Below are positions 27,111-37,004 of a stretch of 64,000 nucleotides of DNA, piece after piece (the stretch's first letter is position 1; each line of letters opens with the position of its first letter). Source of the DNA: Anoxybacillus thermarum (GTDB taxonomy: Bacteria > Bacillota > Bacilli > Bacillales > Anoxybacillaceae); NCBI RefSeq assembly GCF_000836725.1, contig NZ_JXTH01000001.1, forward strand, positions 1 to 64,000. Direction: 5' to 3'. The position numbers and the translations under genes were made by a program. The notes beneath the pieces are model-generated. The model had not been told where the DNA came from. It worked only from the letters and a program-made list of their open reading frames with translations, and made no database searches.

Positions 27111-28444
27111 TATATAACGGAAAAAAAGTGTTTGTATTAGGTTTAGCGAAAAGCGGATGGGCAGCGGCGAAACGGCTTCGTGAGCTCGGCGCCGATGTCG
27201 TCGTCAATGATCGAAATGAACCAAGTGAACAACAAAGACGGGAGCTAGAAGCGCTCGGCATTCGTCTCGTGTGCGGCGGACATCCGCTTGAATTGCTTGA
27301 TGAGCCGTTTGATTTCGTTGTAAAAAATCCAGGCATTCCGTACACGAACGAGCTGGTACAAAAAGCGCTTAACAAACATATCCCGGTCATTACCGAAGTG
27401 GAAATTGCTTATGAAACGTCAGAAGCGCCGATTATCGGCATTACAGGTTCAAACGGAAAAACGACGACGACGACGCTCATTTTTCATATGTTGCAAGAAG
27501 CAAAACGGCGTCCGTTAATCGCCGGAAATATCGGAACGGTCGCGTGCGAAGTCGCGAAACAAGCGACAAAAGATGACGTCATCGTCATGGAGTTATCTTC
27601 GTTCCAGCTGCTTGGGACGCTTCGTTTTCGCCCGCACATCGCGGTGTTGTTAAACATTTTCGATGCGCATTTAGACTACCATGGGACGAAAGAAGCGTAT
27701 GCGGAAGCGAAAGGAAACATTTTTAAAAACCAAACAGAAACCGACTACGCCGTCGTCAATGCCGACGATCCAATCGTTATGCAATTGGTGGAAAAAAGCC
27801 GCGCGCAAAAAGTGCCATTTTCCGCTAAAACGCCATTATCATACGGGGCGACAGTAAAAGAAGGGGCCATTTATTTTCATGACGAGCGCATCATCGATAT
27901 CGCAAATATAGCATTGCGGGGGGCGCATAACATAGAAAATATACTAGCGGCTGTTGCTGCGGCAAAACTTGCGGGTGCAGACAACGATTCAATACGCGGC
28001 GTATTAACGACGTTTACAGGTGTGCCACATCGATTGCAATTCGTCACTGAAATAAACGGTCGAAAATTTTATAACGACTCGAAAGCGACAAACATGCTGG
28101 CGACACAAAAAGCGTTAAGCGCTTTTCATGAGCCGGTCATTTTACTTGCGGGCGGGTTAGATCGCGGCAATGAATTTGATGAGCTATTGCCGTATTTAAA
28201 CAATGTAAAAGCGGTCATTACGTTCGGACAGACAGCACCGAAAATTGAACGTGTTGCGCGTGAAGCAGGAATACAGCAAGTGAAACGTGTCGATAATGTG
28301 GAACAAGCAGCTTTTGCCGCATATGAATGGTCGTCGCCGGGCGATGTGATTTTACTCTCCCCAGCTTGTGCAAGTTGGGATCAATATAAAACTTTCGAAC
28401 AGCGTGGGGACATGTTTGTACATGCGGTGCATAAGCTTAAATAA
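27107..28444 (+). CDS. murD: UDP-MurNAc-L-alanine:D-glutamate ligase MurD
   Basis: 445 residues. [12 protein letters not shown] near the N-terminus binds UDP-sugar, [15 protein letters not shown] is the ATP loop, and [20 protein letters not shown] is the conserved late motif. The ATG at 27107, five bases after GAGGTG and overlapping the mraY stop, is preferred; a GTG two codons upstream is possible. Confidence 0.96.
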   Translation: MIYNGKKVFVLGLAKSGWAAAKRLRELGADVVVNDRNEPSEQQRRELEALGIRLVCGGHPLELLDEPFDFVVKNPGIPYTNELVQKALNKHIPVITEVEIAYETSEAPIIGITGSNGKTTTTTLIFHMLQEAKRRPLIAGNIGTVACEVAKQATKDDVIVMELSSFQLLGTLRFRPHIAVLLNIFDAHLDYHGTKEAYAEAKGNIFKNQTETDYAVVNADDPIVMQLVEKSRAQKVPFSAKTPLSYGATVKEGAIYFHDERIIDIANIALRGAHNIENILAAVAAAKLAGADNDSIRGVLTTFTGVPHRLQFVTEINGRKFYNDSKATNMLATQKALSAFHEPVILLAGGLDRGNEFDELLPYLNNVKAVITFGQTAPKIERVAREAGIQQVKRVDNVEQAAFAAYEWSSPGDVILLSPACASWDQYKTFEQRGDMFVHAVHKLK

Positions 28445-28476
28445 GACGAATTTTAAGTAAATTGAGGTGTTCCGCA

Positions 28477-29577
28477 TTGCATGGAAAAAAGTCTGCACCT
28501 GATTTTTTGTTAATGATCATCACGTTTTCGTTGTTGGCGATCGGGCTCATCATGGTGTATAGCGCAAGCGCCATTTGGGCGGACTACAAGTTTTACGATT
28601 CGTTTTTCTTTGCCAAGCGCCAGCTGTTGTTTGCAGGGGTTGGCATTGTAGCGATGTTTTTTTTCATGAACATCGACTATTGGACGTGGCGCACGTGGGC
28701 GAAAGTGTTGCTTATTGTTTGTTTCATTCTTCTCGTCCTCGTCTTAATTCCAGGCATCGGCATGGTGCGCAACGGTTCGCGAAGCTGGATTGGCGTTGGC
28801 GCGTTTTCCATTCAGCCATCTGAATTTATGAAAATGGCGATGATCGCATTTTTGGCGAAATATTTATCTGAAAATCAAAAAAAAATCGCGTCGTTTAAAC
28901 AAGGGTTACTCCCATCATTGACGCTCGTTTTTATCGCGTTTGGCATGATTATGTTGCAGCCCGATTTAGGAACAGGAACGGTGATGGTCGGCACGTGTGT
29001 CGTCATGATTTTTGTTGCTGGCGCGCGCATGAGTCATTTTGTCGTTCTCGGTTTGCTCGGATTAGCAGGGTTTGCCGGGCTCGTGTTATCTGCTCCGTAT
29101 CGCATCAAGCGTATTACGTCGTTTTTAAACCCGTGGGAAGATCCGTTAGGAAGTGGTTTTCAAATCATTCAATCGCTTTATGCGATCGGACCGGGCGGGC
29201 TATTTGGGCTCGGGTTAGGGCAAAGCCGGCAAAAGTTTTTTTACTTACCTGAGCCCCAAACGGACTTTATTTTTGCCATTTTAGCGGAAGAACTCGGATT
29301 TATCGGCGGTTCGCTCGTTTTGCTTTTGTTTAGTTTATTGCTTTGGCGCGGCATTCGCATCGCTTTAGGCGCACCGGATTTGTACGGCAGTTTTTTAGCT
29401 GTCGGCATTATCGCGATGATTGCGATTCAAGTGATGATTAATATCGGAGTGGTGACCGGATTAATGCCGGTGACAGGTATTACGTTGCCGTTTTTAAGCT
29501 ATGGTGGATCGTCTTTGACGCTCATGCTTATGGCGATTGGCGTCTTGTTAAACATTAGCCGTTACGCGCGATATTAA
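28477..29577 (+). CDS. spoVE: Stage V sporulation protein E (SpoVE), SEDS glycosyltransferase
   Basis: 366 residues, the same as B. subtilis SpoVE, when the TTG at 28477 (seven bases after GAGGTG) is used. SEDS family with ten membrane helices, the long NPWEDPLGSGFQIIQSLYAI loop, and PEPQTDFIFAILAEELGFIG containing the catalytic aspartate. It partners SpoVD to build spore cortex. The VYSASAIWADYKFYDSFFFA start is nearly identical to SpoVE, distinguishing it from FtsW. Confidence 0.95.
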   Translation: MHGKKSAPDFLLMIITFSLLAIGLIMVYSASAIWADYKFYDSFFFAKRQLLFAGVGIVAMFFFMNIDYWTWRTWAKVLLIVCFILLVLVLIPGIGMVRNGSRSWIGVGAFSIQPSEFMKMAMIAFLAKYLSENQKKIASFKQGLLPSLTLVFIAFGMIMLQPDLGTGTVMVGTCVVMIFVAGARMSHFVVLGLLGLAGFAGLVLSAPYRIKRITSFLNPWEDPLGSGFQIIQSLYAIGPGGLFGLGLGQSRQKFFYLPEPQTDFIFAILAEELGFIGGSLVLLLFSLLLWRGIRIALGAPDLYGSFLAVGIIAMIAIQVMINIGVVTGLMPVTGITLPFLSYGGSSLTLMLMAIGVLLNISRYARY

Positions 29578-29579
29578 AG

Positions 29580-29607
29580 GCTGACTTCATGGAAGTCAGC
29601 TTCTTCT
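29580..29607 (+). terminator. Terminator-like hairpin between spoVE and murG
   Basis: GCTGACTTC (29580-29588) pairs with GAAGTCAGC (29592-29600), followed by TTCTTCTGTT. The T-tract is interrupted, so termination may be partial. Confidence 0.7.
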
Positions 29608-29633
29608 GTTACTTTCGATGAGGGGGAAAAACA

Positions 29634-30725
29634 ATGAAAATTGTAGTTAGTGGTGGCGGAACAGGCGGACATATTTATCCTGCTCTTTCATTCATTCATG
29701 AGGTGAAAAAACAACACCCAAACGTTGATGTATTATATATCGGGACGAAAAAAGGATTAGAAAGCACGATCGTTCCAAGAGAAAACATTCCGTTTTATGC
29801 GATTGACATTAGCGGATTCAAGCGTAGTTTATCTTTTGAAAACGTCAAAACAATTGCCCGCTTTATTAAAAGTGTGCGCACGTGTAAAAAACTGTTGAAA
29901 CAATATAAGCCAGACGTTGTGCTCGGAACGGGCGGATACGTGTGCGGACCTGTCGTGTATGCGGCAGCTAAACTAGGTATCCCAACGATCATTCATGAAC
30001 AAAATAGCATTCCGGGACTGACGAACAAATTTTTAAGTCGCTATGTTCATAAAGTTGCCATTTGCTTTGAAGAAACAAAACAATATTTTCCACCCGAAAA
30101 AGTCGCGTTAACTGGAAACCCGCGCGCTTCAGAAGTCGTAGGAAAAGATGGGCGAGAGGCGAAACGATCGCTCGGGTTAGATGAGAAAAAAAAGACGGTG
30201 CTCATTGTTGGCGGAAGTCGTGGGGCGCGCCCGATAAATGAGGCGTTTTTACAAGTGCTACAACAAGTCGAACAAAAACCGTACCAATTTTTATATGTTA
30301 CAGGTGACGTTCATTATGATAAAGTAATAAAGGCGGTGAACGATGTCGGCAATCCTTCAAACGTCATCATTCGCCCGTTTATTCATAATATGCCAGAAGT
30401 ATTGGCAGGGGTCGATGTCATCGTCGCTCGCGCGGGCGCAACGACGCTAGCAGAAATTACAGCGCTCGGCATCCCGAGCATTTTAATCCCAAGCCCATAT
30501 GTGACAAATAATCATCAAGAAAAAAATGCCCGAGCGCTTGAAAAAAAAGGAGCAGCGATCGTCCGTTTAGAAGGCGAATTGACGGGCGTGCGCTTGCTTG
30601 AAGATATCGATCACATATTGTTAGACGAACAAACGTTGACAAAAATGAAAGAAGCGGCATTTCAATTAGGCATTCGCGATGCGGCACAACGTTTATATCG
30701 CGTCATGGTGGAGATGATTTCATAA
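29634..30725 (+). CDS. murG: Lipid II synthase MurG
   Basis: 363 residues, exactly the B. subtilis length. [13 protein letters not shown] near the N-terminus and [11 protein letters not shown] in the C-terminal donor-binding half are diagnostic of MurG (GT28). It transfers GlcNAc to lipid I. Ribosome site GAGGGGG seven bases upstream. Confidence 0.97.
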   Translation: MKIVVSGGGTGGHIYPALSFIHEVKKQHPNVDVLYIGTKKGLESTIVPRENIPFYAIDISGFKRSLSFENVKTIARFIKSVRTCKKLLKQYKPDVVLGTGGYVCGPVVYAAAKLGIPTIIHEQNSIPGLTNKFLSRYVHKVAICFEETKQYFPPEKVALTGNPRASEVVGKDGREAKRSLGLDEKKKTVLIVGGSRGARPINEAFLQVLQQVEQKPYQFLYVTGDVHYDKVIKAVNDVGNPSNVIIRPFIHNMPEVLAGVDVIVARAGATTLAEITALGIPSILIPSPYVTNNHQEKNARALEKKGAAIVRLEGELTGVRLLEDIDHILLDEQTLTKMKEAAFQLGIRDAAQRLYRVMVEMIS

Positions 30726-30766
30726 GTTGCATACGATATAGGAAAGAGGTAGAGGAGGATAGGCCA

Positions 30767-31675
30767 TTGGAAAAACTACGTGAAGAGCTGCTTGAAGCAA
30801 ACGTTGGAACGGTGAAAGAGAACGAACGAATGGCAAATCATACAACGATGAAAATCGGCGGACCAGCTGACTTGTTTGTTGAGCCGAAAAATCTAGATCG
30901 TTTAAAAAAGACGATGGAAATCGTGAAAAAATATAACGTCCGTTGGCGTGCGATCGGCCGTGGTTCGAACTTGCTCGTGCTAGACGAAGGCATTGAAGGC
31001 GTCGTCATTAAACTTGGCGAAGGATTAGACGACTTACAAATAAACGGGACAGAAGTGACGGTTGGCGGTGGCTATTCGCTTATTAAACTCGCGACAGTCA
31101 TTAGTAAACAAGGATTGTCTGGCCTTGAGTTTGCTGGCGGTATTCCGGGATCGGTTGGCGGAGCGGTATATATGAATGCGGGCGCCCACGGTTCCGATAT
31201 GTCGCGCATCGTCAAAAAAGCACAAATTTTATTTGAAGACGGGACGATCGAATGGTTGACGAATGAAGAAATGGAATTTTCGTATCGCACATCCGTTTTA
31301 CAAACAAAGCGTAAAGGCATTTGTGTCGCAGCAACACTTGAAATGAAAAAAGGAAACCGCGACGAAATTGTCGCGGCGATGCAAAAAAACAAAGATTATC
31401 GCCGCGAAACACAACCGTGGAACTATCCGTGCGCCGGAAGTATTTTTCGCAATCCGCTCCCTCACTACGCCGGACAGTTAATTGAAAAAGCAGGATTAAA
31501 AGGCTATACGATCGGTGGGGCGAAAATTTCAGAACAACATGCGAATTTTATTGTGAATGCAGGCGGAGCGACGGCAAAAGATGTGCTCGAGCTCATCGAT
31601 TACGTGAAAAAAACCATTTACGATTTATACGGTGTTTCGTTGCAAACAGAAGTTGAAATTGTTGGGCGGAAGTAA
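30767..31675 (+). CDS. murB: UDP-N-acetylenolpyruvoylglucosamine reductase MurB
   Basis: 302 residues. FAD-binding GRGSNLLV and [18 protein letters not shown], and the [20 protein letters not shown] motif with the catalytic serine. Starts with TTG eight bases after AGGAGG. It is the short, type II-like MurB found in Bacilli. Confidence 0.96.
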   Translation: MEKLREELLEANVGTVKENERMANHTTMKIGGPADLFVEPKNLDRLKKTMEIVKKYNVRWRAIGRGSNLLVLDEGIEGVVIKLGEGLDDLQINGTEVTVGGGYSLIKLATVISKQGLSGLEFAGGIPGSVGGAVYMNAGAHGSDMSRIVKKAQILFEDGTIEWLTNEEMEFSYRTSVLQTKRKGICVAATLEMKKGNRDEIVAAMQKNKDYRRETQPWNYPCAGSIFRNPLPHYAGQLIEKAGLKGYTIGGAKISEQHANFIVNAGGATAKDVLELIDYVKKTIYDLYGVSLQTEVEIVGRK

Positions 31676-31733
31676 TACATTTTCCCCATCCTAATTTTTT
31701 CTATATCATGCTATAATAAATTTTGAAACAATG

Positions 31734-31768
31734 AACTAACGGTTGCTGACGTACACCGTTAGTTTTCT
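31734..31768 (+). terminator. Terminator or attenuator between murB and divIB
   Basis: AACTAACGGT (31734-31743) pairs with ACCGTTAGTT (31755-31764) around an 11-base loop, then TTC and a T-rich stretch. A TATAAT box lies 20 bases upstream (31712-31717) but has no clear -35; if used, the hairpin would be in a short leader. Confidence 0.75.
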
Positions 31769-31806
31769 TGTTATTTTGATTTGGTCCATCGACCGAGGTG
31801 GAGTGA

Positions 31807-32586
31807 ATGGAAAAAGGAAAAGTTGTTGTTCTTGAAGAACGTGTACCGAAGTTAAAAGAGCAGCGAAGACAGCGCGCGAATCGCTTACTTGTTGCATATA
31901 TCGCTCTATTTTTTATGCTTTTGTTAGCTGTCATTTATGCCCAGTCGCCGCTTAGCAATGTCGCAGTCATCCACGTTGAAGGGAATCGGCATATCGCTTC
32001 TCAAGATGTCATTCAATTAAGCGGTGTGACGAAAAAAACAAGCTTTTGGAAAGTGAAAAAAGACGAAGTCGAACAGCGCATTCAACAACATCCAGAAGTG
32101 AAAGAAGTAAGCGTGAAAAAACGAATTCCGAATCGCATTGACATCGTGATCGTCGAACGAAAGCGCATCGCTTACATTTTAGACAAGCATTCGTTTCTGC
32201 CGATTTTAGAGAATGGAAAAGTGTTAACGGATGTCAAACGGGCGATTCCGAGCGATGCCCCCATCTTAATTGGATGGAAAGAAGGGGAGGCTATTCAAGA
32301 TATGGCTACCCAATTGGCACATACGCCAAGTTCGATTTTAAACCTCATTTCAGAAATTCATTACACCCCAAGCTCATCTGACCGAAGACATATTACCGTC
32401 TATATGAATGATGGCATAGAAGTCAGTGCGACGATTGATCGTTTTGCGGAAAAAATCGCTCACTATCCTTCGATTGTCAGCCAGTTGCAACCGGGGATGA
32501 AAGGTGTTCTTCATCTAGAGATGAGCACATATTTCAAGCCGTACGAAGCGGATGAAGGGAATGAAAAAGATGAAAATGAACGGTAA
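31807..32586 (+). CDS. divIB: Cell division protein DivIB (FtsQ)
   Basis: 259 residues: cytoplasmic basic N-terminus, one membrane helix (about 30-48), POTRA domain (VIHVEGNRHIASQDVIQLSG onwards) and beta domain. Member of the FtsL-DivIC-DivIB subcomplex. The end overlaps the ylxW start region. Confidence 0.92.
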   Translation: MEKGKVVVLEERVPKLKEQRRQRANRLLVAYIALFFMLLLAVIYAQSPLSNVAVIHVEGNRHIASQDVIQLSGVTKKTSFWKVKKDEVEQRIQQHPEVKEVSVKKRIPNRIDIVIVERKRIAYILDKHSFLPILENGKVLTDVKRAIPSDAPILIGWKEGEAIQDMATQLAHTPSSILNLISEIHYTPSSSDRRHITVYMNDGIEVSATIDRFAEKIAHYPSIVSQLQPGMKGVLHLEMSTYFKPYEADEGNEKDENER

Positions 32587-33262
32587 TCACGTCGTTTTAT
32601 CGTTCGTTTGCTTAGTTTTAGGCTTTATGCTCGTCCTCTCCTACCAAATGGCAAAAAAAGAAACGGCTAACCGCCAACTAGAACGCCAATGGGATAAAGA
32701 GTACGAATACCGCGAGCAGTTGATTAAGCAACAAGAACAAAATCGCAAACTGCAAGCGGAACTATTTAACAAACAACAACGTGTGCGTGAAATTGAAAAA
32801 GAGCTAGCAAACGAAGAACAAGTGTACTTTAACCTCGTTGAAGATGCAGAACGATTGCGTATGTATCTCGGAAAAGTAAAGGTAAAAGGAAAAGGAGTAG
32901 AAGTGACGTTATCTGACGCGTCGTACATCCCTTCTGAAGCGAATGCGACAAACTATATTGTTCATGAGCAACACGTATTTCAAGTTGTAAACGAACTATG
33001 GATTGCAGGGGCATCGGCGGTGGCGATTAACGGGCAGCGACTGTCGCATCGTTCGTACATCGTTTGTAACGGTCCGGTCATTGAAATTGATGGAACACAG
33101 CATCCCGCTCCGTTTGTCATTCAAGCGATCGGCGATCCGAACGTGCTCATTCCAGCGTTAACGATTGCCGGTGGTGTCAAAGATCAATTGACGAGCGATC
33201 ATATTGTTGTTGATATTGTAGAAAAGGCAGAAGTGACGATGGAACCAATTATGCAAAAATAA
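32570..33262 (+). CDS. ylxW: DUF881 protein YlxW
   Basis: About 230 residues: one N-terminal membrane helix, a coiled coil (about residues 30-90) and the DUF881 domain with the 'ASAVAINGQRL' and 'VIEIDGTQHPAPFVIQAIGD' motifs. It lies in the division cluster of all Bacilli; role unclear. Several in-frame ATGs occur at 32552-32576; 32570 has the best distance from AAGGGA but overlaps divIB by 17 bases. A paralogue (ylxX) follows. Confidence 0.85.
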   Translation: MKMNGNHVVLSFVCLVLGFMLVLSYQMAKKETANRQLERQWDKEYEYREQLIKQQEQNRKLQAELFNKQQRVREIEKELANEEQVYFNLVEDAERLRMYLGKVKVKGKGVEVTLSDASYIPSEANATNYIVHEQHVFQVVNELWIAGASAVAINGQRLSHRSYIVCNGPVIEIDGTQHPAPFVIQAIGDPNVLIPALTIAGGVKDQLTSDHIVVDIVEKAEVTMEPIMQK

Positions 33263-33276
33263 AAGGAGGGGCGCTG

Positions 33277-33990
33277 TTGACGCGAAAAACGATATGGCAT
33301 TTTACGTTTGTTTCGCTTATTATCGGCTTTATGTTAGCGATCCAATTTCAGACGAGCCAAGAGCCTGATGTGCGCGATACACGTGACATATGGGAAATAC
33401 GACGAGATTTACAAAAAGAACAAGAGTTACATAAACAGCTGTTAAATGAAATTCGAAAATATGAAGAGACGTTAGAACAATACGAACAGCAACGTTCAGA
33501 AAATAAAGGGGCTATTTTGCGCCAAACGGTAGAGGAGTTGAAAAAAGAAGCGGGATTGACAGAAGTTGTCGGTGAAGGGATCGTGCTTTATATTGAGCAA
33601 ATGTATGACGAATCATACGTCGGTCCGGTTAGCGATACGATATCAGCAGATTTACTGCGCCGGCTAATTAACGAATTAAATATGTACGGAGCTGAACATA
33701 TATCGATTGCCGATCAACGCCTTGTTAACACAACGGTCATTCGCGACATTAACGGTGTGACGAAAGTTGATTCGTATCCGCTTCGCTCCTTTCCAATTGA
33801 AATAAAAGTCATTACCCCCGATGCTGAAAAAATGTACAACCGACTGAAAGCATCAACTATTGCCGATGACTTTGCGCTTGAAAATTTGCTCCTTACCGTT
33901 TCAGAGCCACAACAACGGGTCGTGATCTCTCCATACGATGGCACAGTGCGTGTGAAACGAATGGAAGCGGTCGAAGAGGATAGGAGGTGA
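33277..33990 (+). CDS. ylxX: DUF881 protein YlxX
   Basis: 237 residues, paralogous to ylxW: membrane helix (about 6-24), coiled coil (about 35-95), DUF881 domain with ISIADQRLVNTTVIRDINGV. TTG start after AGGAGGGG. Its last codons (AGG AGG TGA) form the ribosome site of sbp, so the two genes are coupled. Confidence 0.85.
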   Translation: MTRKTIWHFTFVSLIIGFMLAIQFQTSQEPDVRDTRDIWEIRRDLQKEQELHKQLLNEIRKYEETLEQYEQQRSENKGAILRQTVEELKKEAGLTEVVGEGIVLYIEQMYDESYVGPVSDTISADLLRRLINELNMYGAEHISIADQRLVNTTVIRDINGVTKVDSYPLRSFPIEIKVITPDAEKMYNRLKASTIADDFALENLLLTVSEPQQRVVISPYDGTVRVKRMEAVEEDRR

Positions 33991-33995
33991 AAAGG

Positions 33996-34355
33996 ATGTG
34001 GCTTCCATTGCTCGGTTTACTGCTCGGCATACTGCTCGGATTGTTGACGGATTGGCGCATTCCGAGCGAATATTCGAGCTACTTATCTATCGCTGTGCTG
34101 GCGGCGTTCGATACGCTCATTGGCGGCATTCGTGCCCATTTACAAAATATTTACGATGAGCACGTATTTGTATCCGGATTTTTTTTTAATATTATTTTAG
34201 CAACAAGTTTAGCTTTTCTCGGTGTTCATCTTGGTGTAGACTTGTATTTAGCAGCTGTATTTGCGTTCGGTGTGCGCCTGTTTCAAAACATCGCTGTCAT
34301 CCGCCGAATTTTGCTAACAAAATGGTTAGAAAACCGCCAAAAAAATCGCTTATAA
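33996..34355 (+). CDS. sbp: Small basic protein Sbp
   Basis: 119 residues, three to four membrane helices, starting MWLPLLGLLLGILLGLLTD. Nearly all conserved positions of B. subtilis Sbp are present (YLSIAVLAAFDTLIGGIRA and GVRLFQNIAVIRR). Function unknown though always next to ftsA. The ATG at 33996 is six bases after AGGAGGTG. Confidence 0.9.
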   Translation: MWLPLLGLLLGILLGLLTDWRIPSEYSSYLSIAVLAAFDTLIGGIRAHLQNIYDEHVFVSGFFFNIILATSLAFLGVHLGVDLYLAAVFAFGVRLFQNIAVIRRILLTKWLENRQKNRL

Positions 34356-34356
34356 A

Positions 34357-34383
34357 AAAGGGAATGCTGTTCGAATGTGGAAT
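34357..34383 (+). promoter_or_regulatory. Probable sigma-H promoter of ftsA-ftsZ
   Basis: AAAGGGAAT (34357-34365) and GTGGAAT (34377-34383) with an 11-base spacer fit the sigma-H pattern RnAGGAWWW / RnnGAAT. B. subtilis ftsAZ has a sigma-H promoter that raises division protein levels at the start of sporulation, and the position here is equivalent. Confidence 0.55.
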
Positions 34384-34435
34384 ATAGTGTTGATATACAT
34401 AGCAACGTTCATTTTGTAAAGGAGGTGCCACCAGA

Positions 34436-35716
34436 ATGAACAGCAACGATTTTTATGTTAGTCTTGACATCGGTACATCTAGTGTAAAAGTGATCATTGG
34501 CGAAATGATCAATGATCAGTTAAACATCATCGGTGTCGGCAATGTGAAATCGCAAGGGCTGAAAAAAGGCTCTATTATTGATATAGATGAAACAGTACAA
34601 TCAATTAAACGAGCGGTTGAACAAGCAGAACGGATGGTCGGCGTAACGATTAAAGGCGCGATTGTCGGAGTGAACGGCAATCATATTCAACTTCAGCCGT
34701 GCAACGGAATTGTTGCTGTATCAAGCGAAAATAAAGAAATTACAAATGAAGATGTGACGCGCGTCATTGAAGCGGCACAAGTCGTTTCCATTCCCCCAGA
34801 GCGCGAAATTATCGATGTCATTCCGAAACAGTTTATCGTCGATGGGCTTGACGGAATTAACGATCCGCGCGGTATGCTAGGCGTTCGCTTAGAAATGGAA
34901 GGCACGATGATTACCGCATCAAAAACCGCTTTACATAACGTGCTTCGTTGTGTAGAACGAGCGGGATTACAAGTGCTTGACGTATGTCTTCAACCGCTGG
35001 CCGCAGCGTCGATTGCCCTATCGAAAGATGAGAAAAATTTAGGTGTTGCGCTCGTTGATATCGGCGGCGGTTCGACGACAGTTGCCGTATTTGAACAAGG
35101 ATTTTTACAGGCGACGACCGTGCTTCCGATCGGTGGCGAACATATTACAAAAGACTTATCGATCGGCATGCGCACGTCGACAGAAGATGCAGAACGCATT
35201 AAACTAAAACATGGACATGCGTTTTATGATCTCGCTTCTGATGAAGAAGTATTCACCGTTCCGATTATCGGCACCGATCAACATCAACAATTTACCCAAT
35301 TAGAAATTGCCGATATGATCGAGGCACGGGTAGAAGAAATTTTACAAATGGTACAAGCAGAAATTCGAAGACGCGGATTTCGCGACTTGCCTGGCGGATA
35401 TGTGCTGACCGGTGGCACAGTAAATATGCCGGGCGTATTAGAACTTGCGGAAGCGATATTTAACCATACCGTTCGCGTGGCGATGCCAGATTATATTGGC
35501 GTGCGCGATCCGCAATATACAAACGGTGTCGGTTTCATTCAATTCTCTTATAAAAATGCGAAGTTGCAAGGAAGAAACGTTCCTGTTCTTTCTCTCGGAG
35601 CGGCAAACGATTTCCAAGCGGAAAAAAAGGTGCATAAAGCGCCAGCGAAGCCGAAACAAAAAGAAGAACATTTAGGACAGAAAGTAAAGAAATTTTTCGG
35701 ATACTTTTTTGAATGA
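34436..35716 (+). CDS. ftsA: Cell division protein FtsA
   Basis: 426 residues (B. subtilis 440). Actin-like ATPase motifs: YVSLDIGTSSVKVIIGE (phosphate 1), VALVDIGGGSTTVAVFEQG (phosphate 2) and GGYVLTGGTVNMPG (adenosine). The C-terminal amphipathic helix KVKKFFGYFF should tether FtsZ to the membrane. Ribosome site AAGGAGGTG. ftsZ follows after 28 bases. Confidence 0.96.
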   Translation: MNSNDFYVSLDIGTSSVKVIIGEMINDQLNIIGVGNVKSQGLKKGSIIDIDETVQSIKRAVEQAERMVGVTIKGAIVGVNGNHIQLQPCNGIVAVSSENKEITNEDVTRVIEAAQVVSIPPEREIIDVIPKQFIVDGLDGINDPRGMLGVRLEMEGTMITASKTALHNVLRCVERAGLQVLDVCLQPLAAASIALSKDEKNLGVALVDIGGGSTTVAVFEQGFLQATTVLPIGGEHITKDLSIGMRTSTEDAERIKLKHGHAFYDLASDEEVFTVPIIGTDQHQQFTQLEIADMIEARVEEILQMVQAEIRRRGFRDLPGGYVLTGGTVNMPGVLELAEAIFNHTVRVAMPDYIGVRDPQYTNGVGFIQFSYKNAKLQGRNVPVLSLGAANDFQAEKKVHKAPAKPKQKEEHLGQKVKKFFGYFFE

Positions 35717-35744
35717 CAATTTGAATGGCTAGGAGGATTATGTC

Positions 35745-36866
35745 ATGTTGGAGTTTGACACGACTGTTGATCAGTTAGCGACAATTAAAGTAATCGGTGT
35801 CGGCGGCGGCGGAAACAACGCTGTCAACCGCATGATTGAACATGGAGTACAAGGTGTTGAATTTATTGCGGTCAATACAGATGCCCAAGCGTTAAACTTA
35901 TCAAAAGCGCCAACGAAACTGCAAATTGGAGCGAAATTGACGCGCGGATTAGGTGCGGGGGCAAATCCAGAAGTAGGAAAAAAAGCGGCGGAAGAAAGTA
36001 AAGAACAAATTGAAGAAGCGCTCAAAGGGGCCGATATGGTATTCGTTACAGCCGGCATGGGCGGAGGAACAGGAACAGGGGCGGCTCCAGTCATCGCTCA
36101 AATTGCGCGCGATTTAGGTGCGCTCACAGTCGGCGTCGTTACCCGACCGTTTACGTTCGAAGGAAGGAAGCGTGCGATGCAGGCGGCAAGCGGTATAGCA
36201 GCGATGAAAGAAGCGGTCGATACGCTCATCGTCATTCCGAACGATCGTTTATTAGAAATTGTTGATAAAAATACGCCGATGCTAGAAGCGTTCCGTGAAG
36301 CAGACAACGTGCTTCGTCAAGGCGTACAAGGCATCTCTGACTTAATTGCTGTGCCGGGATTAATTAACTTAGACTTCGCTGATGTGAAAACAATTATGTC
36401 AAATAAAGGTTCCGCTCTGATGGGAATCGGCGTCGCAACGGGAGAAAATCGCGCGGCAGAAGCTGCGAAAAAGGCGATTTCAAGCCCGCTATTAGAAACG
36501 TCGATCGACGGTGCGCAAGGGGTGTTAATGAACATTACAGGCGGCACGAATTTAAGCTTGTACGAAGTGCAAGAAGCAGCCGACATCGTCGCATCCGCTG
36601 CCGACCAAGATGTAAATATGATTTTCGGTTCTGTCATTAACGAAAACTTAAAAGACGAAATTATCGTTACTGTCATTGCGACAGGATTTAACGAAGAAGT
36701 TAACCAAGCAAAAGCAACGCGACAAGCCGTTGTCAAACCAACGGTTGGCGTCAAGCGCGAGAAAAAAGAAGAACCAGTCGTCGACTATCCGCCAACGCGC
36801 GGCCAACAAGTAGAAGACCCGCTCGACATCCCAGCCTTTTTGCGCAACCGCAATCGTCGCCGTTAA
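35745..36866 (+). CDS. ftsZ: Cell division protein FtsZ
   Basis: 373 residues. [13 protein letters not shown] near the N-terminus, the tubulin signature [10 protein letters not shown], and [20 protein letters not shown] (T7 loop) are intact. The C-terminal peptide [16 protein letters not shown] binds FtsA, SepF and other partners. It ends the operon with a strong terminator. Confidence 0.98.
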   Translation: MLEFDTTVDQLATIKVIGVGGGGNNAVNRMIEHGVQGVEFIAVNTDAQALNLSKAPTKLQIGAKLTRGLGAGANPEVGKKAAEESKEQIEEALKGADMVFVTAGMGGGTGTGAAPVIAQIARDLGALTVGVVTRPFTFEGRKRAMQAASGIAAMKEAVDTLIVIPNDRLLEIVDKNTPMLEAFREADNVLRQGVQGISDLIAVPGLINLDFADVKTIMSNKGSALMGIGVATGENRAAEAAKKAISSPLLETSIDGAQGVLMNITGGTNLSLYEVQEAADIVASAADQDVNMIFGSVINENLKDEIIVTVIATGFNEEVNQAKATRQAVVKPTVGVKREKKEEPVVDYPPTRGQQVEDPLDIPAFLRNRNRRR

Positions 36867-36899
36867 AAAAACGCTCACGACTCGTGGGCGTTTTTTTTA
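36867..36899 (+). terminator. Terminator after ftsZ
   Basis: ACGCTCACG (36871-36879) pairs with CGTGGGCGT (36883-36891, one G-U), flanked by A7 and T8. Confidence 0.93.
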
Positions 36900-36906
36900 T
36901 TCATCA

Positions 36907-36974
36907 TTTGACAAAATCTCTAAAGAAATGACGTCATCGTTTGACACACTTTTCTATTGGAAGTGCTATATACT
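36907..36974 (+). promoter_or_regulatory. Spo0A-activated spoIIG promoter with 22-bp spacer
   Basis: TTGACA (36941-36946), a spacer of exactly 22 bp and TATACT (36969-36974). The same abnormal spacing is known for B. subtilis spoIIG, where Spo0A-P bound over the -35 repositions sigma-A polymerase. TTTGACA, the reverse complement of a TGTCAAA variant of the 0A box, occurs at 36907-36913 and 36940-36946, the second overlapping the -35. Confidence 0.8.
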
Positions 36975-37004
36975 AGTTTCAAGATGTTTCAAGATAAGGA
37001 GGGG

